23,973 nt of DNA from a virus. The translations under genes were made by a program, and so were the position numbers. Below, piece by piece: positions 1 to 7,646 of this stretch (position 1 is its first letter; the number at the start of each line of letters is the position of its first letter). The notes beneath the pieces were generated by a model that was not told where the DNA came from, searched no databases, and worked only from the letters and a program-made list of their open reading frames with translations. The DNA lies in the IMG/VR virus record IMGVR_UViG_3300023284_000169, positions 1 to 23,973 of that record; one strand, given 5' to 3'.

Positions 1-183
1 AGGCTTAGCTTTGCAGGATTTGAGCGGCTTCGTTTTGACTGTAAGCTTACTTTGAACAACTTCCTTAACTGTCCCGCAATCGCACCGCACTTTACACTTG
101 CGATCCTTCCCGCTCTTTCCTGCCAAGCCAAGGACAGTTAGGCGGCCAAACTTCTTGCCAGTATGGTCAACTATTTTAGGCAT
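1..183 (-). CDS. FGRLTV-type DNA-binding / HNH-associated protein, N-terminal part (partial)
   Basis: The first 61 codons of a gene that runs off the left edge of the window. The protein begins MPKIVDHTGKKFGRLTVLGL and continues with a basic stretch and a CDCG motif (residues 34-37), then a second Cys near residue 57. The layout FGRLTV, then C-x-CG, then SC is a widespread phage domain often found alone or ahead of HNH endonuclease domains; the second zinc-ligand pair would lie just past the edge. It has its own predicted promoter and an SD (GAGGG, 8 nt before the ATG), unlike the tightly overlapping genes upstream, which fits an independently acquired moron or homing-type gene. Whether an HNH domain follows cannot be seen. 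Confidence 0.75.
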   Translation of the reverse strand, partial: MPKIVDHTGKKFGRLTVLGLAGKSGKDRKCKVRCDCGTVKEVVQSKLTVKTKPLKSCKAKP

Positions 184-191
184 AATAAATC

Positions 192-206
192 CCTCAATGA
201 ATGAGG
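192..206 (-). promoter_or_regulatory. Small hairpin covering the ribosome-binding site of the left-edge gene
   Basis: On the minus strand CCTCA and TGAGG pair perfectly around a 5-nt loop. The 3' arm contains the GAGGG Shine-Dalgarno of the gene starting at 183, so folding would hide the RBS. The stem is short (5 bp) and has no U-run, so it is not a convincing terminator. A regulatory role is inference. Confidence 0.35.
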
Positions 207-210
207 TTAT

Positions 211-239
211 ATTATCTCTGAATTGCAGACTTGCCGCAA
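211..239 (-). promoter_or_regulatory. Predicted sigma70 promoter for the left-edge gene
   Basis: Minus strand: -35 TTGCGG (234-239), a 17-nt spacer, and -10 GATAAT (211-216, five of six consensus bases). It sits just after the stop of the GNAT gene and about 30 nt before the ATG at 183. The -35 matches only the leading TTG, so strength is uncertain, but position and spacing fit a private promoter for an inserted gene. Confidence 0.4.
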
Positions 240-243
240 ACAT

Positions 244-726
244 TTACGCCGCCTCTTGGATTAGGTTAGAAACCTCTTGCCGTGTAATCCCTAATCGCCA
301 TTGGTCAACTAATAGACCGTTTTTGCTAATGGATAATCTGTTAATTCCTTCGTCCTGAAAGCCGAATTTCTTAGTGAAATGATACACTTCTGGGTAAGTA
401 AATGGTATCTCAGCGTTTAGCTTCTGATATTGCGCCGGACACTTGTTAACAAACCAGTCCAGAATCAATCTGCCGGCCTCTTTTCCGTGCTCTCTGTGCT
501 CTTTTAGGATGTTGCAGTGAATGTTTAAAGTAACCGTATTAATAGGGTATAAATTCCACACCCCTATGGGTAAATCGCCCTTCATCAGCATCATATAGCG
601 CTGATTTCCATCGAATGGAGTCACGTAATCCTCTATCCCATCCTCAGCAATGCGGGAGAATAGCTCAGGATCTCTTAAAATAGCGTCCACTTCCTCTACA
701 TTCTCGGCCTGCTTGAGGGCAATCAT
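244..726 (-). CDS. GNAT-fold protein, P22 gp14 / DUF2824-like head assembly protein
   Basis: 160 residues with a GNAT-like layout: strands around residues 43-58 (YMMLMKGDLPIGVWNLYP), a middle strand TVTLNIHCNI, then a helix with the acetyl-CoA-loop-like stretch EHREHGKEAGRLILDWF (76-92), and a C-terminal GFQDEG segment. The phage family this recalls (DUF2824) includes P22 gp14, annotated as a head-assembly protein; position after the gp4-like and gp10-like genes matches the P22 gene order. The start overlaps the upstream stop (ATGA at 723-726), indicating translational coupling. It is the last gene of the late run before an intergenic promoter. An acetyltransferase activity is not shown; a structural or assembly role is equally possible. 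Family assignment is from remembered pattern and order, not a search. Confidence 0.65.
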   Translation of the reverse strand: MIALKQAENVEEVDAILRDPELFSRIAEDGIEDYVTPFDGNQRYMMLMKGDLPIGVWNLYPINTVTLNIHCNILKEHREHGKEAGRLILDWFVNKCPAQYQKLNAEIPFTYPEVYHFTKKFGFQDEGINRLSISKNGLLVDQWRLGITRQEVSNLIQEAA

Positions 727-2147
727 AGATCCTCTTCCCAGATAATCCCGACGTTCATATCAGCCGCACCCCCAGAGGGTACGCTCATCGCTAATGTTAG
801 CGTATCGCCGGGCAAGATAAGCTCATTCAAAGCTTGAAGGTTAAGATCTCGACCCGCAGCCGTTACGATAACCGAAATAATCGGGGAGCCGGCTGTGACC
901 GTTGTTCCTGACGTATCTATTTCTGCTATAGAATCAGTTTTGTTAATAAAGGAAAAGTCAGTCGTCCCCCCTAGTGTCGCATTCTTGAAGATCTGAAGGA
1001 TAGCGCCTTTATTCCCGTCTGTTGAAGCAGAGACTTCTACTGGCATCAATCTCCCTAGATTAACCCTCGTTCCGTAAACCTCCCGGCACCGAAGCGTTAA
1101 AATATTAGTTACTGTAGTGCCAACAGCAGCCTTTGTGTTAGATGCACTTTCCGATGGCTGTGCAGGTATAGTACTACCTTCTATAAAAGCCGCTGCATTA
1201 GTGCCGAAAGTAGTAACGCCTGCCGTTGCAGCCAATGACTGAGCCACATACGATAATCGAAAGGCTTCTATCCCAAATAATGGAGTTGTCTTTGAATTTG
1301 GGTTTTTCTGAGAATGAACAAGGATAGGTCCAAGCTCTGGGTCTTGTATAGAATACTCAAGATCTCCATTGAATCGAATAGTATAGAAGTTTGTATTTAA
1401 AGGGTTTAGGCTCGGGAAAGCATCTCCATTCCAGTCAGCCTCAGCCGTAAAATCTGATATTGCCGCAGCTCCAGCGGCCAATTGAACAAAGGCCCCCACC
1501 GCCGTACCACCTCCAGTAGCGGTATAAGTGAAAGCACCTGTGGCTGCAAATCCTACCACCGACCGTACCGAGACAACCGCGCCATTCTGAGTGAAGTTGT
1601 AATTAGGGACTGCAGCCTGCAATTCAACAGCGACATCATTAGCCGTCTCATTGATTGTTGTCGAATCGATAGAAATAGGGAAAGTCGTGCCATCAATAAC
1701 AACGTCAGCAGTCTCTGCCCCTGTCGCAGCGACTGTGAACGTCAATTCATAGACCTGAACGCCGCCGCCATGATTGTAAAAAACCCCGAAATCAACGCCG
1801 CTAAACCCAAAGTGAGCAGCATCCCCAGCATTCGCCGGACCAACAAACTGCAACGTATCAGCGATACCTTGCGTAAATCTCGCATCGAATCGGGCGATAG
1901 AGCCCTGTCCAGGCCTTGAAATTATTTGCCTCTCGGAGAAGATGACAGAAGCCGAATCAGTACCAACACCACAGGCCGCTTGATACTCTCCCCCGCTTAC
2001 AACAGCTGTTCCTGTCCCAATAACCAACGTATCGGCTTTTCTGAAAGTATCATACCGGGCAGATATCTGAACTTCCGCCGTTTCACTTTCAACGGACAAC
2101 TGATCAAAGGCTGTTTTCTGAAGTAGCTGCTCTGGGACAAAGCTCAT
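723..2147 (-). CDS. Large conserved virion protein, probable tail or appendage component
   Basis: 474 residues from the ATG at 2147, which overlaps the preceding stop as ATGA; an upstream in-frame start at 2159 is less likely. The sequence is rich in Ala, Thr, Gly and Val, predicted almost all beta. It has a segment FDARFTQGI near residue 90, a domain with AATGAETADVVIDG followed by a TATGGGTAVGAF stretch, and a WNGDAFPSLNPLNTNFYTIRF region with IQDPELGPILVH. This pattern recurs in uncharacterised virion proteins of marine and environmental phages, where it lies among tail genes. No catalytic motif is visible. Its place between a coiled-coil fibre candidate and the gp14-like gene supports a virion role; the exact role is unknown. 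Confidence 0.7.
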   Translation of the reverse strand: MSFVPEQLLQKTAFDQLSVESETAEVQISARYDTFRKADTLVIGTGTAVVSGGEYQAACGVGTDSASVIFSERQIISRPGQGSIARFDARFTQGIADTLQFVGPANAGDAAHFGFSGVDFGVFYNHGGGVQVYELTFTVAATGAETADVVIDGTTFPISIDSTTINETANDVAVELQAAVPNYNFTQNGAVVSVRSVVGFAATGAFTYTATGGGTAVGAFVQLAAGAAAISDFTAEADWNGDAFPSLNPLNTNFYTIRFNGDLEYSIQDPELGPILVHSQKNPNSKTTPLFGIEAFRLSYVAQSLAATAGVTTFGTNAAAFIEGSTIPAQPSESASNTKAAVGTTVTNILTLRCREVYGTRVNLGRLMPVEVSASTDGNKGAILQIFKNATLGGTTDFSFINKTDSIAEIDTSGTTVTAGSPIISVIVTAAGRDLNLQALNELILPGDTLTLAMSVPSGGAADMNVGIIWEEDL

Positions 2148-2623
2148 ATAGCAAACCACTCATCTAATTCGGACGAATAAATAAACCCTACTCCTGATTT
2201 CAGTGCTGTCTTTCTCCTCCTAAGAATCACACTCGATTCCCCTTCAACGTTTCGCCCATTACCATCAATAGTAACTCTTGTGCCGCGCTGCTTAATTCTC
2301 ACTAGATCCTTATTCACTGGATTCAATGTAAGGCTGATCGTCACATCAGCTGTAACCACTACAGTCTGATTTCCTGTAGTAGTGAAGTTTACCCCAGTAA
2401 CGACAAATGTACCCTCAAGAAGCGTTAGCCTAAGCTCTACCGCATCTAGGCGAGCTTCTACAACATCCAGCCTGCCTTCAATAATCTCAATACTATCAAA
2501 TATATCTTGAAGGGCTGTAGAAGAGCGCTCGAAATACTCCGCAGCACGAATAGTTAAATGCCCAAACTCATCAAACAGAGGCTCTGAACGAAGGGGTGGG
2601 ACAATAGGGATAATCTCAGCCAC
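2144..2623 (-). CDS. Coiled-coil protein, tail needle or short fibre candidate
   Basis: I place the start at the GTG at 2623 (159 residues): it has a GAGGGG Shine-Dalgarno 8 nt upstream and overlaps the gp10-like stop by 8 bp. An upstream in-frame start at 2683 would overlap that gene by 68 bp. Residues about 33-73 form an amphipathic coiled coil with a clear heptad run (IEGRLDVVEARLDAVELRL), followed by a beta domain with NFTTTGNQTVVV, DLVRIKQRGTRVTIDGNG and a C-terminal SELDEWFAI. A coiled coil plus small C-terminal knob suggests a trimeric rod. In P22 the gene after gp10 is the tail needle gp26, so this is the positional equivalent, but sequence similarity is not evident. Confidence 0.65.
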   Translation of the reverse strand: MAEIIPIVPPLRSEPLFDEFGHLTIRAAEYFERSSTALQDIFDSIEIIEGRLDVVEARLDAVELRLTLLEGTFVVTGVNFTTTGNQTVVVTADVTISLTLNPVNKDLVRIKQRGTRVTIDGNGRNVEGESSVILRRRKTALKSGVGFIYSSELDEWFAI

Positions 2624-4079
2624 TATTCGTCCCCTCAGCGTTCGCAAATACCCCATAAATGTCGATAGGGACTGGGTCGGCACACTTCCACCTAAATACT
2701 CTCGTTACCGGGAAACGTCCTAAGCGCGACCATCTAAGCTTTTCGAAGAACTCCCCAACCTTGCCTAATGAGCGTGAAATCTCACTGGTAAACGTCCGGT
2801 TTCCATCGTCGGAGTAATCCATCCTCATCTGGGGGTCTTCAACGTCACTATTACCCAGCCCCGTAGCCATAAAGAGCTCTATTTCTCGGGAGAATATATA
2901 TTCGGACTTATCCCCATAAGGTTTGGTGGTAAAGAACTTCTCAATAGGCTCTCCGTATTCCTTGAATACAGCAGAATCCAATTTACCTATCTTACCCGAC
3001 CTGTCGTCGCCTACTTGAATCTCACCGAAAGCTTTCACGCCATGAATAGCGCGCCATTTCTGGAACCCTGTACCATTCGTTATCCCGGTTTGCCTTTCAT
3101 GCCATTCAGGCTTCCCAGAGAGGCTTGAGGTCTTCTGGTCATATTCGAAAGTATTGTCGCCAACCGTGAATGTGGCGTAGTAATGCCCGTTTTCAGAGTA
3201 AGCGAAGGCTCTTGCCTGGGAAATAGTATCTTCATCATACTGTTGAATAAGGAAATCAATCGATTGCGTAGAAATCTTCTGAAGGCTTGATCCTAAGATT
3301 TGATAGATTCCAGGCTGCTCGTTTAATCCTCCACCCATAAATAAGAATGAATTATCAAACTCTACAACGGTGTTCCTCGCCACACATCCTTTAGGGATAA
3401 TTGCGCCAGGGATTCTTTGGAAGGGGAACCCCGTGGTGACTATCGTCCGGTAAACCTCAGTAGTCGTCGTACCTAAAATATACAATTGATTATGTTCATT
3501 AAACGATCTTACTATCTGGTCAGGAGAGATCTCAGCATCAGTGAAATCCAAAGCATTGAAGTTTTTCCCGTCATTCACCGTCTTGGCCGAGGAAGAGAAG
3601 AAAATCTTATCCGTTGTATAAACGTAGAACCCATCCTTAAACGTCACGCTAGTGGCCTGACCAAAGGATAGGAAAACAGAGCCGTTATTGAGTTCAAGAG
3701 TATCTGTTGAGGGGGTGAAAAAGAAGCTATCCCCAGTAGGGTCAACAATTGCTATATTGATTCCATTAGATGACATGGTAACGTCTGAAGTCCCGGTTAC
3801 CGTGCCGTGAGCCGTCGCCACACCCGCAGAGGTAAAGGAATACAGCGTGGTTCCTACCACTCGATAAGGCACACCATCACTAAAGACAATCGCTCCCCGA
3901 CTATTACTACCTGTAACTGAGGTGATCTCGCTGATTCCAGGGGAGTGCAATAACGCCCTGCGAGTGGCTGCATCCGCATTAGGAATGACAGGGAATAAAT
4001 TGACTACTCGCTTTTCAAGAAAAGGCCCAGACTGGCTTATATAGAAACCATCAGCGAAAGGGAGTTCAATTCTAGCCAC
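2616..4079 (-). CDS. P22 gp10-like tail-closure / packaged-DNA stabilisation protein
   Basis: 487 residues, close to P22 gp10 (about 472). The N-terminus reads LPFADGFYISQSGPF, then RVVNLFPV and LLHSPGI, followed by many beta strands like a propeller or hub (GTTLYSF, FKDGFYVYTTDKIFFSS, NQLYILGTTTTEVYRT, FLFMGGGLNEQPGIYQI), and a late ELFMATGLGN and MDYSDDGNRTF region. This order of motifs is typical of the gp10 family that plugs the portal-adaptor channel after packaging. The start is GTG with a very strong SD (GGGGAGGGG) and a TAGTG overlap with the preceding gene, so it is translationally coupled to the gp4-like gene, as in P22-type modules. Confidence 0.85.
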   Translation of the reverse strand: MARIELPFADGFYISQSGPFLEKRVVNLFPVIPNADAATRRALLHSPGISEITSVTGSNSRGAIVFSDGVPYRVVGTTLYSFTSAGVATAHGTVTGTSDVTMSSNGINIAIVDPTGDSFFFTPSTDTLELNNGSVFLSFGQATSVTFKDGFYVYTTDKIFFSSSAKTVNDGKNFNALDFTDAEISPDQIVRSFNEHNQLYILGTTTTEVYRTIVTTGFPFQRIPGAIIPKGCVARNTVVEFDNSFLFMGGGLNEQPGIYQILGSSLQKISTQSIDFLIQQYDEDTISQARAFAYSENGHYYATFTVGDNTFEYDQKTSSLSGKPEWHERQTGITNGTGFQKWRAIHGVKAFGEIQVGDDRSGKIGKLDSAVFKEYGEPIEKFFTTKPYGDKSEYIFSREIELFMATGLGNSDVEDPQMRMDYSDDGNRTFTSEISRSLGKVGEFFEKLRWSRLGRFPVTRVFRWKCADPVPIDIYGVFANAEGTNSG

Positions 4080-5026
4080 TAACCCCTCCCCATGTCCGGC
4101 TGCAGATCCATTGAATCGGGCTCAAAGTCGAAGCCCAGGGAGTTCTCCAGAAGCTCGTCAGCCATAATCTTGATAGCGGACAATCTTTCCAAAGGTATCC
4201 TGTACTCAGGTCCAATATCTGCCGCAAGGTTATACTTTAATGTTCTGAACCACTCAGAAGGGAAGTCTGGGGTATCAGCAGTCTCATCCGTGATTTCAAT
4301 AGGGCGTTCATAAGTGAATCTAGCCAATTGATCAGCGCTGTTCGCTACTTGCCAAATATACAACCGGCCATTCCCCAGCTGAGGGGAGTAGTACCAGTTA
4401 TTAATCGTACCCTGAGAGCGCTTGTTAGGCTGTGCAAAGTACTCTTCCCGAGACCACTGACTAGCTTCAATCTCTTCTGAATCCGTCCCTATCTGGTCTC
4501 TGCGGAGCTGTAGGAGCCTTACGGGCCTATCCAATAGATTAGTAAAGGTGAAGACTGAGTTATCGATAGCAGCCGCACCGGTCAAAGCGTCGTTTATGAT
4601 CACATCACCAGGGACAACAACAGAAATAGACTTAATCGTTGTCCACTGCCTTGTCCCATCATCCAGAAGAACGCCTATCTTGTCGTCGATAACCATACCA
4701 GTTGTAGAATCAAGGCTTAGGGTAGTGTCTAAAGCAACGCCAGCTGTGGATAACTCTGTGGGTATGAAATCATCGTCTTTGGTCGCCTCGTCACCAGTAG
4801 GGCCAAGCAAGTAATCAGTCTTGCCCACATCGAGGAATAATACGCCCTCGGTTTTATTCCAAAGGTGGAGGCCCTGAGCCTGATAACTCTTCACCATGAA
4901 GTTTAAAGCTTGGAGCCCATCTTGAGTATCAGGAGCGCTAACAGGCTGATTGGCGTCAATCTCACCGACCAAGCGTAATGCAGCATTAACAATATCTTTG
5001 GCCGTTACTGTGAGTATTGCGGTCAT
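4079..5026 (-). CDS. P22 gp4-like portal adaptor protein with a central insertion
   Basis: 315 residues. The ends recall P22 gp4: the N-terminus has TAKDIVNAALRLVGEI and DGLQALNFMVKSYQAQGLHLW, and the C-terminus has WFRTLKYNLAADIGPEYRIP followed by LSAIKIMADELLENSLGF. Between them (roughly residues 75-205) lies a beta-rich insertion (ALDTTLSLDSTTGMVIDDKI, VPGDVIINDAL) that P22 gp4 (about 166 residues) lacks. The family forms the ring under the portal to which the gp10 hub binds, and the next gene is the gp10-like protein. The start overlaps the previous stop as ATGA (5023-5026). Confidence 0.8.
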   Translation of the reverse strand: MTAILTVTAKDIVNAALRLVGEIDANQPVSAPDTQDGLQALNFMVKSYQAQGLHLWNKTEGVLFLDVGKTDYLLGPTGDEATKDDDFIPTELSTAGVALDTTLSLDSTTGMVIDDKIGVLLDDGTRQWTTIKSISVVVPGDVIINDALTGAAAIDNSVFTFTNLLDRPVRLLQLRRDQIGTDSEEIEASQWSREEYFAQPNKRSQGTINNWYYSPQLGNGRLYIWQVANSADQLARFTYERPIEITDETADTPDFPSEWFRTLKYNLAADIGPEYRIPLERLSAIKIMADELLENSLGFDFEPDSMDLQPDMGRG

Positions 5027-5274
5027 ACACCACCTGAAGGATTAAAAGGAGGGTCTTGAAGAGGAGGATCAGCGCCCTGTGTGCGTGTGCCATCGGTTAC
5101 GGCTATCTGCTCCTTACGCCCTCTAATCGTTATCTGGGGGTGCTTAACTTCGAATTCGGTAGCCCTGTGTACTAGCTGACCTTTCCAGTTAAAAACCATC
5201 TCTGAGCGTTTAAATTTCTGCCCAGAGATGTCAGATATAACGTTATGATCACCAGGAACATACCGGTTCTTCAT
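5023..5274 (-). CDS. Small conserved head-region protein
   Basis: 83 residues. It begins MKNRYVPGDHNVISDISGQK, then KRSEMVFNWKGQLVHR, HPQ and GRKEQIAV, with a Pro-rich tail. The KRSEM...W.G.LVH...HPQ pattern is common in small phage proteins coded next to coat genes; no function is established that I know of. Its ATG shares a base with the preceding stop (TAATG) and its stop overlaps the gp4-like start, so it belongs to the head-to-tail-joining translational chain. Confidence 0.7.
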   Translation of the reverse strand: MKNRYVPGDHNVISDISGQKFKRSEMVFNWKGQLVHRATEFEVKHPQITIRGRKEQIAVTDGTRTQGADPPLQDPPFNPSGGV

Positions 5275-5567
5275 TAGCCTGCTTCTACGATATTAACCGT
5301 GCCACTGGTGGACGCTGCAGCAGTCAACAACCAGCCGTCATAGGCCTCATTCAACACACCAATAGCCCCGGCAGTAATCGCTAATGCGCCCGCAGCAGGG
5401 GTATCAAAAGTCGGACTCGAACCCTGAATATCCTCGTTAGTCACCGTAATAGTAACCGTTTGAGTCGTCAGGTTCTGAATGGTCGCCTGATATTGCTCGC
5501 CGCGACGATGATTGGCCACAAACTTCTTGGTCGTATCACTAGCGAAAGTGATATTGCGCCTAGCCAT
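5274..5567 (-). CDS. Small beta-rich virion protein, unknown role
   Basis: 97 residues: MARRNITFASDTTKKFVANH, then YQATIQNLTTQTVTITVTNE, and an Ala/Gly-rich C-terminal half ending TSGTVNIVEAG. It has a strong SD (AAGGAGG) 5 nt before the ATG and follows the previous stop by 9 nt. Composition and location after the coat gene suggest a head-surface or head-completion protein such as a decoration or fibre subunit. No motif identifies it. Confidence 0.65.
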   Translation of the reverse strand: MARRNITFASDTTKKFVANHRRGEQYQATIQNLTTQTVTITVTNEDIQGSSPTFDTPAAGALAITAGAIGVLNEAYDGWLLTAAASTSGTVNIVEAG

Positions 5568-5576
5568 AAAACCTCC

Positions 5577-5987
5577 TTACGCTTCTTTAGCCCAAATACC
5601 ACGCACGGCCACAACCTGCCATGCCACAACACCGTCAAGACTTGCCAGTGTGACAAAATCCCCACGTTTAGCCGTAGCTTTAGTGTTGATCAGGTCTTTG
5701 TTGTCGGTCGAGCTCCCCGCATAGGTAATCCCATCCAGAGTAGCAGGGTTAATCGTATAGTCAGCAGTGCCATCCGGCGCCATGTTTACAAAGGTAACCG
5801 TGTTACCGATCGCAATACTGGGGAGAGTCGCCACAACACCATCGGTTTCAGAAACAAAAGTTTTCCCTGAATCGGTGGTAATGACTACAGTGAAATTGGC
5901 GTCTTTAATCTCAGCGAGATTATCAACAATGAAGGTTGCGAAGCCGTTAGGCATCACGGTCAAACGTAATTTACTTAGTTCTGACAT
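5577..5987 (-). CDS. Beta-rich head-associated protein, unknown role
   Basis: 136 residues from the ATG at 5987, which has GGAG 9 nt upstream; the longer reading from 6002 would need a TTG start overlapping that SD. Sequence features are LRLTVMPNGFATFIVDNL, a TTDSGKTFVSETDG loop and VTFVNMAPDGTADYTINPAT. It then runs into a C-terminal SH3-like or OB-like stretch ending KRGDFVTLASLDGVVAWQVV and RGIWAKEA. Location directly downstream of the capsid gene suggests a capsid-associated protein. Function is unassigned. Confidence 0.65.
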   Translation of the reverse strand: MSELSKLRLTVMPNGFATFIVDNLAEIKDANFTVVITTDSGKTFVSETDGVVATLPSIAIGNTVTFVNMAPDGTADYTINPATLDGITYAGSSTDNKDLINTKATAKRGDFVTLASLDGVVAWQVVAVRGIWAKEA

Positions 5988-6055
5988 GAGATAAATCTCC
6001 AAAGCGCCTCACGGATTCTAACCGTAACTGACCCAACAGGGACGCAATTATAGGA

Positions 6056-6073
6056 TAAGGGCCGAAACCCCTA
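6056..6073 (-). other. UUCG tetraloop hairpin just after the capsid gene
   Basis: On the minus strand TAGGGGT-TTCG-GCCCTTA folds into a 7-bp stem (two G-U wobbles) closed by a UUCG tetraloop, starting 4 nt after the capsid stop codon. No U-run follows, so it is not a classical intrinsic terminator. It could protect the capsid mRNA 3' end or reduce readthrough. Confidence 0.45.
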
Positions 6074-6077
6074 CAGT

Positions 6078-6998
6078 TTACGCACCAGCTGAACCAAAGG
6101 CTCCGCGTGCATCCGTCCAACCGAAGCTATAACGCTCATCAGCCTTGAAGCGTGCATTACCAGAGGTAAAGGCATCATCTTGGCCAAAGCGTACTGCGCG
6201 ACGGGTGTAATACTTCATACCCTGGGGCGCATCGGTGGTTAGGAACCATGCATCAGTGTCAGTCAGGAAAGGGTTGGAGTTGAAGCCATCCCGAACGCTG
6301 TTCATGTCACGTACTGCGTTGGTTGCGTTGTTGCCGGTATCGTTCTGGAGAACTGAACCCAGAATCCGCTGGGCTTCGAAGCTGTTAGCAGGCGCTACGT
6401 GAAGACGCATAGCTTGCAGTGCAGCCGGGAGGCCTCGGGCGTCAGTGATGGTCTGAATCTGGATCAAAAGATCTTCCAGAGAAGCTTCAGACAAGTCAGC
6501 ATCAACCGTTAAGCGGTTTGAGTAGGTGCCACCAGATGGTCCGTTACTGTGAGTGAGAGAGAACAGAGCAGAACCATCGCCGTCAAGCATGGTCTCGCCT
6601 GCATCAAAGCCGTTGTTGTAAACCGCAGCACCTTCGATCTCTTTAGTGATGCGCATAACACGAGCCAGAGCTCTAGCGCCATCATTCAATTGACCGTACA
6701 GCTCATCCTCAAGTGCTTCTTCGGTCACAATGTAACCTTTGGCAAATGTGGTGTGAACGTACTTAGGGGTAAAGCCTTGACGACGACTATCAAAAGTAAT
6801 GTCATCACCTTCAGGCTTGTTTGAAGCGCGGTTAAACCCTTCCAGCTGGACATCAACCTCGAAAGCCTTGGTTGAGTTCTCAAGCATGAACATCTTGTCG
6901 AAGTTTGTAGGATGCTCCTTCAGAGAGTTGCCAAATATGTTAGCGACACCTTCCTGTAGTAAGCGTGGGACCGAACCTGTACTAATTGTTCCAGCCAT
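6078..6998 (-). CDS. Major capsid protein (HK97-fold coat expected)
   Basis: 306 residues, the likely coat subunit. It starts MAGTISTGSVPRLLQEGVANIFG, which resembles an N-arm region. It continues with GDDITFDSRRQGFTPKYVHTTFAKGYIVTEEALEDELYG (an E-loop-like and spine-helix-like stretch) and a Mu gpT-like EIEGAAVYNNGFD, and ends FGWTDARGAFGSAGA, a C-terminal signature shared by coat proteins of many podo- and siphophages. The gene follows scaffold and a decoration candidate, has GGAG 8 nt before the ATG, and is followed by a UUCG hairpin. The HK97 fold is inferred from family knowledge, not seen. Confidence 0.88.
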   Translation of the reverse strand: MAGTISTGSVPRLLQEGVANIFGNSLKEHPTNFDKMFMLENSTKAFEVDVQLEGFNRASNKPEGDDITFDSRRQGFTPKYVHTTFAKGYIVTEEALEDELYGQLNDGARALARVMRITKEIEGAAVYNNGFDAGETMLDGDGSALFSLTHSNGPSGGTYSNRLTVDADLSEASLEDLLIQIQTITDARGLPAALQAMRLHVAPANSFEAQRILGSVLQNDTGNNATNAVRDMNSVRDGFNSNPFLTDTDAWFLTTDAPQGMKYYTRRAVRFGQDDAFTSGNARFKADERYSFGWTDARGAFGSAGA

Positions 6999-7000
6999 GA

Positions 7001-7558
7001 TTAAACTCCAGTTGCGCCAGGCGCTACAGTTGTTGCGTTGAGTCGAACGATGGCGACATTACCCAGAACACCGGCTGCATCTTCTTTCAGCGCGACGATA
7101 TGGAGAGGGAGGGTAGAGGTAGTGGCTGCACCAGTAGCGTTAACCTGCATCACTGAAGGAAACAAGCCGCCAACAGCGGTAGCTTCAGTTACAACAGCAG
7201 GAGCATTCAAGCCCACTTCGGTAATCAGCAAAGGCCCATTCGCGACATCAACCTCATAAGTAGCATTCGGGTCAATGTTGACCGTACATGTACCTAGAGT
7301 GCCTGAAGCGTGATGGGTAGTTGAGAGAGCTTCACCCGCAAAGGTAGGGGCGATTGATGTTACAACGCCTGTTGAAGCTGTTCCTGTAGGGGCAAGCTCA
7401 ACATCTGCTACGCCCTCGGCATTTGCAGTACCAGCGATACGCACCAAATCACCGGGAACGATGACTTCAGTGGTAGCGGCTAGGATAGCAAAAGTTTTTT
7501 GCTTGCCGGTTACGTCCCCTTGGGAGTCCGTATTGGCATGTTTGAATCCACCTGGCAT
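7001..7558 (-). CDS. Probable head decoration / capsid-stabilising protein
   Basis: 185 residues from the ATG at 7558, preceded by the strongest SD in the window (AAGGAGGT). The longer reading to 7615 passes through this SD and is unlikely. It begins MPGGFKHANTDSQGDVTGKQ and is almost entirely beta, small-residue-rich sequence (FAILAATTEVIVPGDLVRI, TGVVTSIAPTFAGEALS). Such proteins directly upstream of the coat gene are usually decoration proteins or a coat partner. The stop is 2 nt before the capsid ATG. The strong RBS suggests high expression matched to the coat. Confidence 0.65.
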   Translation of the reverse strand: MPGGFKHANTDSQGDVTGKQKTFAILAATTEVIVPGDLVRIAGTANAEGVADVELAPTGTASTGVVTSIAPTFAGEALSTTHHASGTLGTCTVNIDPNATYEVDVANGPLLITEVGLNAPAVVTEATAVGGLFPSVMQVNATGAATTSTLPLHIVALKEDAAGVLGNVAIVRLNATTVAPGATGV

Positions 7559-7580
7559 GGTAGACCTCCTTAAGATAATT

Positions 7581-7603
7581 AAAAAATTAGTGGGAGTTAT
7601 CCC
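7581..7603 (-). terminator. Weak hairpin plus T-run in the scaffold-side/decoration gap
   Basis: The 88-bp gap 7559-7646 is the second-longest in the late genes. On the minus strand it holds GGGA-TAAC-TCCC (592-603 of the 7 kb block), 5 nt, then six Ts. A 4-bp stem is too weak for an efficient terminator; it may attenuate or be chance. I find no convincing promoter in the gap. Confidence 0.2.
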
Positions 7604-7646
7604 GTTATTTCTCAATCAACTTACGGCGGTCTACCGTTTGACGAGG

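Noticed and set aside
1482-1919. A 145-residue plus-strand reading frame
   Set aside because: Antisense to the conserved virion gene, with a Ser/Arg-rich composition typical of shadow frames.
5468-5665. A 65-residue minus-strand frame across two head genes
   Set aside because: It straddles the end of one supported gene and the start of the next in a different frame, with no SD of its own.
6047-6052. Perfect TATAAT on the minus strand as a promoter
   Set aside because: No -35 resembling TTGACA at 16-18 nt and no extended -10 TG; kept only as part of a finding.
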